From contig NZ_CAMJVK010000034.1 of assembly GCF_946221515.1 (NCBI RefSeq), forward strand, positions 1 to 15,805: a stretch of 15,805 nucleotides of DNA. Direction: 5' to 3'. Below, piece by piece: positions 14,940 through 15,805 of this stretch (its first letter is position 1; the number at the start of each line of letters is the position of its first letter). The stretch is from an uncultured Fenollaria sp. (GTDB lineage Bacteria; Bacillota; Clostridia; Tissierellales; Peptoniphilaceae). Made by a program: the position numbers and the translations under genes. The notes under the pieces are model-generated. The model was given only the letters and a program-made list of their open reading frames with translations, was not told where the DNA came from and did no database searches.

Positions 14940-15805
14940 TTAAGCTCTTTTGCTCTTTGCACCATGGCCAAAGTTCTTTTCAAGTAGTCCCCAAGTATAT
15001 GGTGCGATGAATGTTGATGAAATCATACCTTCAACGATACCAACAAGTAGCGGGATACAAAGTGCTTCGATTACGTGGCCACCTGTGATGTATAGAACAA
15101 CAACTGCGATAAGTGTTGTTATTGTTGTTAATACTGTTCTTCTGAATGTTGAGTTAAGTGATGTTTCAATTAATTCAGCGTTTTCCATCCTTGGATACAT
15201 TCTTTTGTTTTCTCTGAATCTATCAAAGATAACGATAGTTGCGTTGATTGAGTAACCTACGATAGTTAGTGTAGCTGCGATTAATGATGAATCGATTTGT
15301 AGGTTAAATATGCCGTATGTCGCTACTATAACTAGAACGTCAACGATTAGAGCAAATACTGATGCAACACCATATTTCCATTCAAATCTAAATGTTACGT
15401 AGATAAGCATTAAGATTGATGCAATGATGATGGATATAACAGCTTTTTGTCTAATTTCTCTACTGATTGATGGACCAGTAGTTGTGTCTTCGATATTGTT
15501 TCTGTCAACCTTGTATTCATCAACAAATGCACGGCTGATTTGGTTCTTTTGTTCGTTTGTTAAAGCAAGTGTAGACTTGATAACCACAGTTTCTTTGTTA
15601 GCACCTGCATATACAACGCTTGCTCCACTGTCAACTTTCTTAACTATATCATAAACTTTTTCTTCTTCAATAAATTGCCCAGCATTGATTCTCATGATAG
15701 TACCACCTGAGAAGTCGATACCGTAGTTAAAACCATTGATGCAGAATCCTATGATACCTGCGATGATAACTATGAATGGTATTGGAGCAAAAAACTTTTT
15801 CAATT
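14940..15805 (-). CDS. secF: Protein-export membrane protein SecF (partial, N-terminus off the right edge)
   Basis: SecF works with SecD to drive late steps of Sec-dependent protein export using the membrane ion gradient. The readable 288 codons hold most of the protein. They cover the first helix (PFIVIIAGIIGFCINGF), the signature YGIDFSGGTIMR, the extracytoplasmic P4 domain, and then five helices. These include VDVLVIVATYGIFNLQIDSS and IVGYSINATIVIFDRFREN, both hallmark SecF motifs. A TTG at 15803 looks like a start but sits two bases from the window edge, in the middle of the expected N-terminal basic segment. The true start is very probably beyond the edge. secD would be expected further right or fused. 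The gene ends at a strong terminator. Confidence 0.93.
   Translation of the reverse strand, partial: LKKFFAPIPFIVIIAGIIGFCINGFNYGIDFSGGTIMRINAGQFIEEEKVYDIVKKVDSGASVVYAGANKETVVIKSTLALTNEQKNQISRAFVDEYKVDRNNIEDTTTGPSISREIRQKAVISIIIASILMLIYVTFRFEWKYGVASVFALIVDVLVIVATYGIFNLQIDSSLIAATLTIVGYSINATIVIFDRFRENKRMYPRMENAELIETSLNSTFRRTVLTTITTLIAVVVLYITGGHVIEALCIPLLVGIVEGMISSTFIAPYTWGLLEKNFGHGAKSKRA

Noticed and set aside
15801..15803. TTG as the secF start codon
   Set aside because: It lies two bases from the window edge with no visible upstream signal, and SecF proteins usually have a few more basic residues before the first helix.

Overview
The window looks like chromosomal DNA from a low-GC, Gram-positive, probably anaerobic Firmicute. 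Base composition, strong AGGAGG-type ribosome binding sites, sigma-A-type promoters, a lipoprotein OppA and the styles of NadE, FolD and YebC all point to the Tissierellia, perhaps Peptoniphilaceae. The genus is an inference, not something read directly. The genes are tightly packed and mostly core; there are no RNA genes, insertion sequences, phage genes or CRISPR arrays.

Layout, left to right. (1) Positions 1-4513, minus strand: an oligopeptide ABC importer operon transcribed oppA - oppB - oppC and leaving the window on the left, where ATPase genes would be expected. OppC is the unusual gene. Its first extracytoplasmic loop carries about 300 extra residues forming seven RCC1-like repeats, so it reads as a complete seven-bladed beta-propeller built into a transporter permease. 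The gene is cut by the left edge, but 492 codons are readable without a stop. (2) Positions 4647-9320, minus strand: a very compact six-gene operon, hflX - yigZ (IMPACT family) - nadE - yebC - DUF1461 membrane protein - deoC. It starts at a perfect TTGACA-N17-TATAAT promoter and ends at a terminator after deoC. (3) Positions 9436-10089, minus strand: a GNAT-like protein gene with its own extended -10 promoter and terminator. (4) Positions 10219-13191, plus strand: a class A penicillin-binding protein gene, divergent from the GNAT gene, ending at a strong terminator. (5) Positions 13342-13860, plus strand: an unrecognised membrane-anchored protein. It is convergent with folD (13934-14785, minus), and a bidirectional terminator lies between them. 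(6) Positions 14940-15805, minus strand: secF, whose start lies beyond the right edge.

How the genes may work together: OppA would capture peptides outside the membrane and OppB/OppC would form the channel, with the propeller outside the cell close to where OppA docks. In the six-gene operon, HflX and YebC are known ribosome-associated factors and YigZ belongs to a family linked to translation control, so the first part of the operon may serve translation under stress alongside NAD synthesis and deoxyribose-phosphate breakdown. FolD lacks two residues that are important for the cyclohydrolase reaction in characterised relatives. The strongest candidate for something undescribed is the OppC-propeller fusion.
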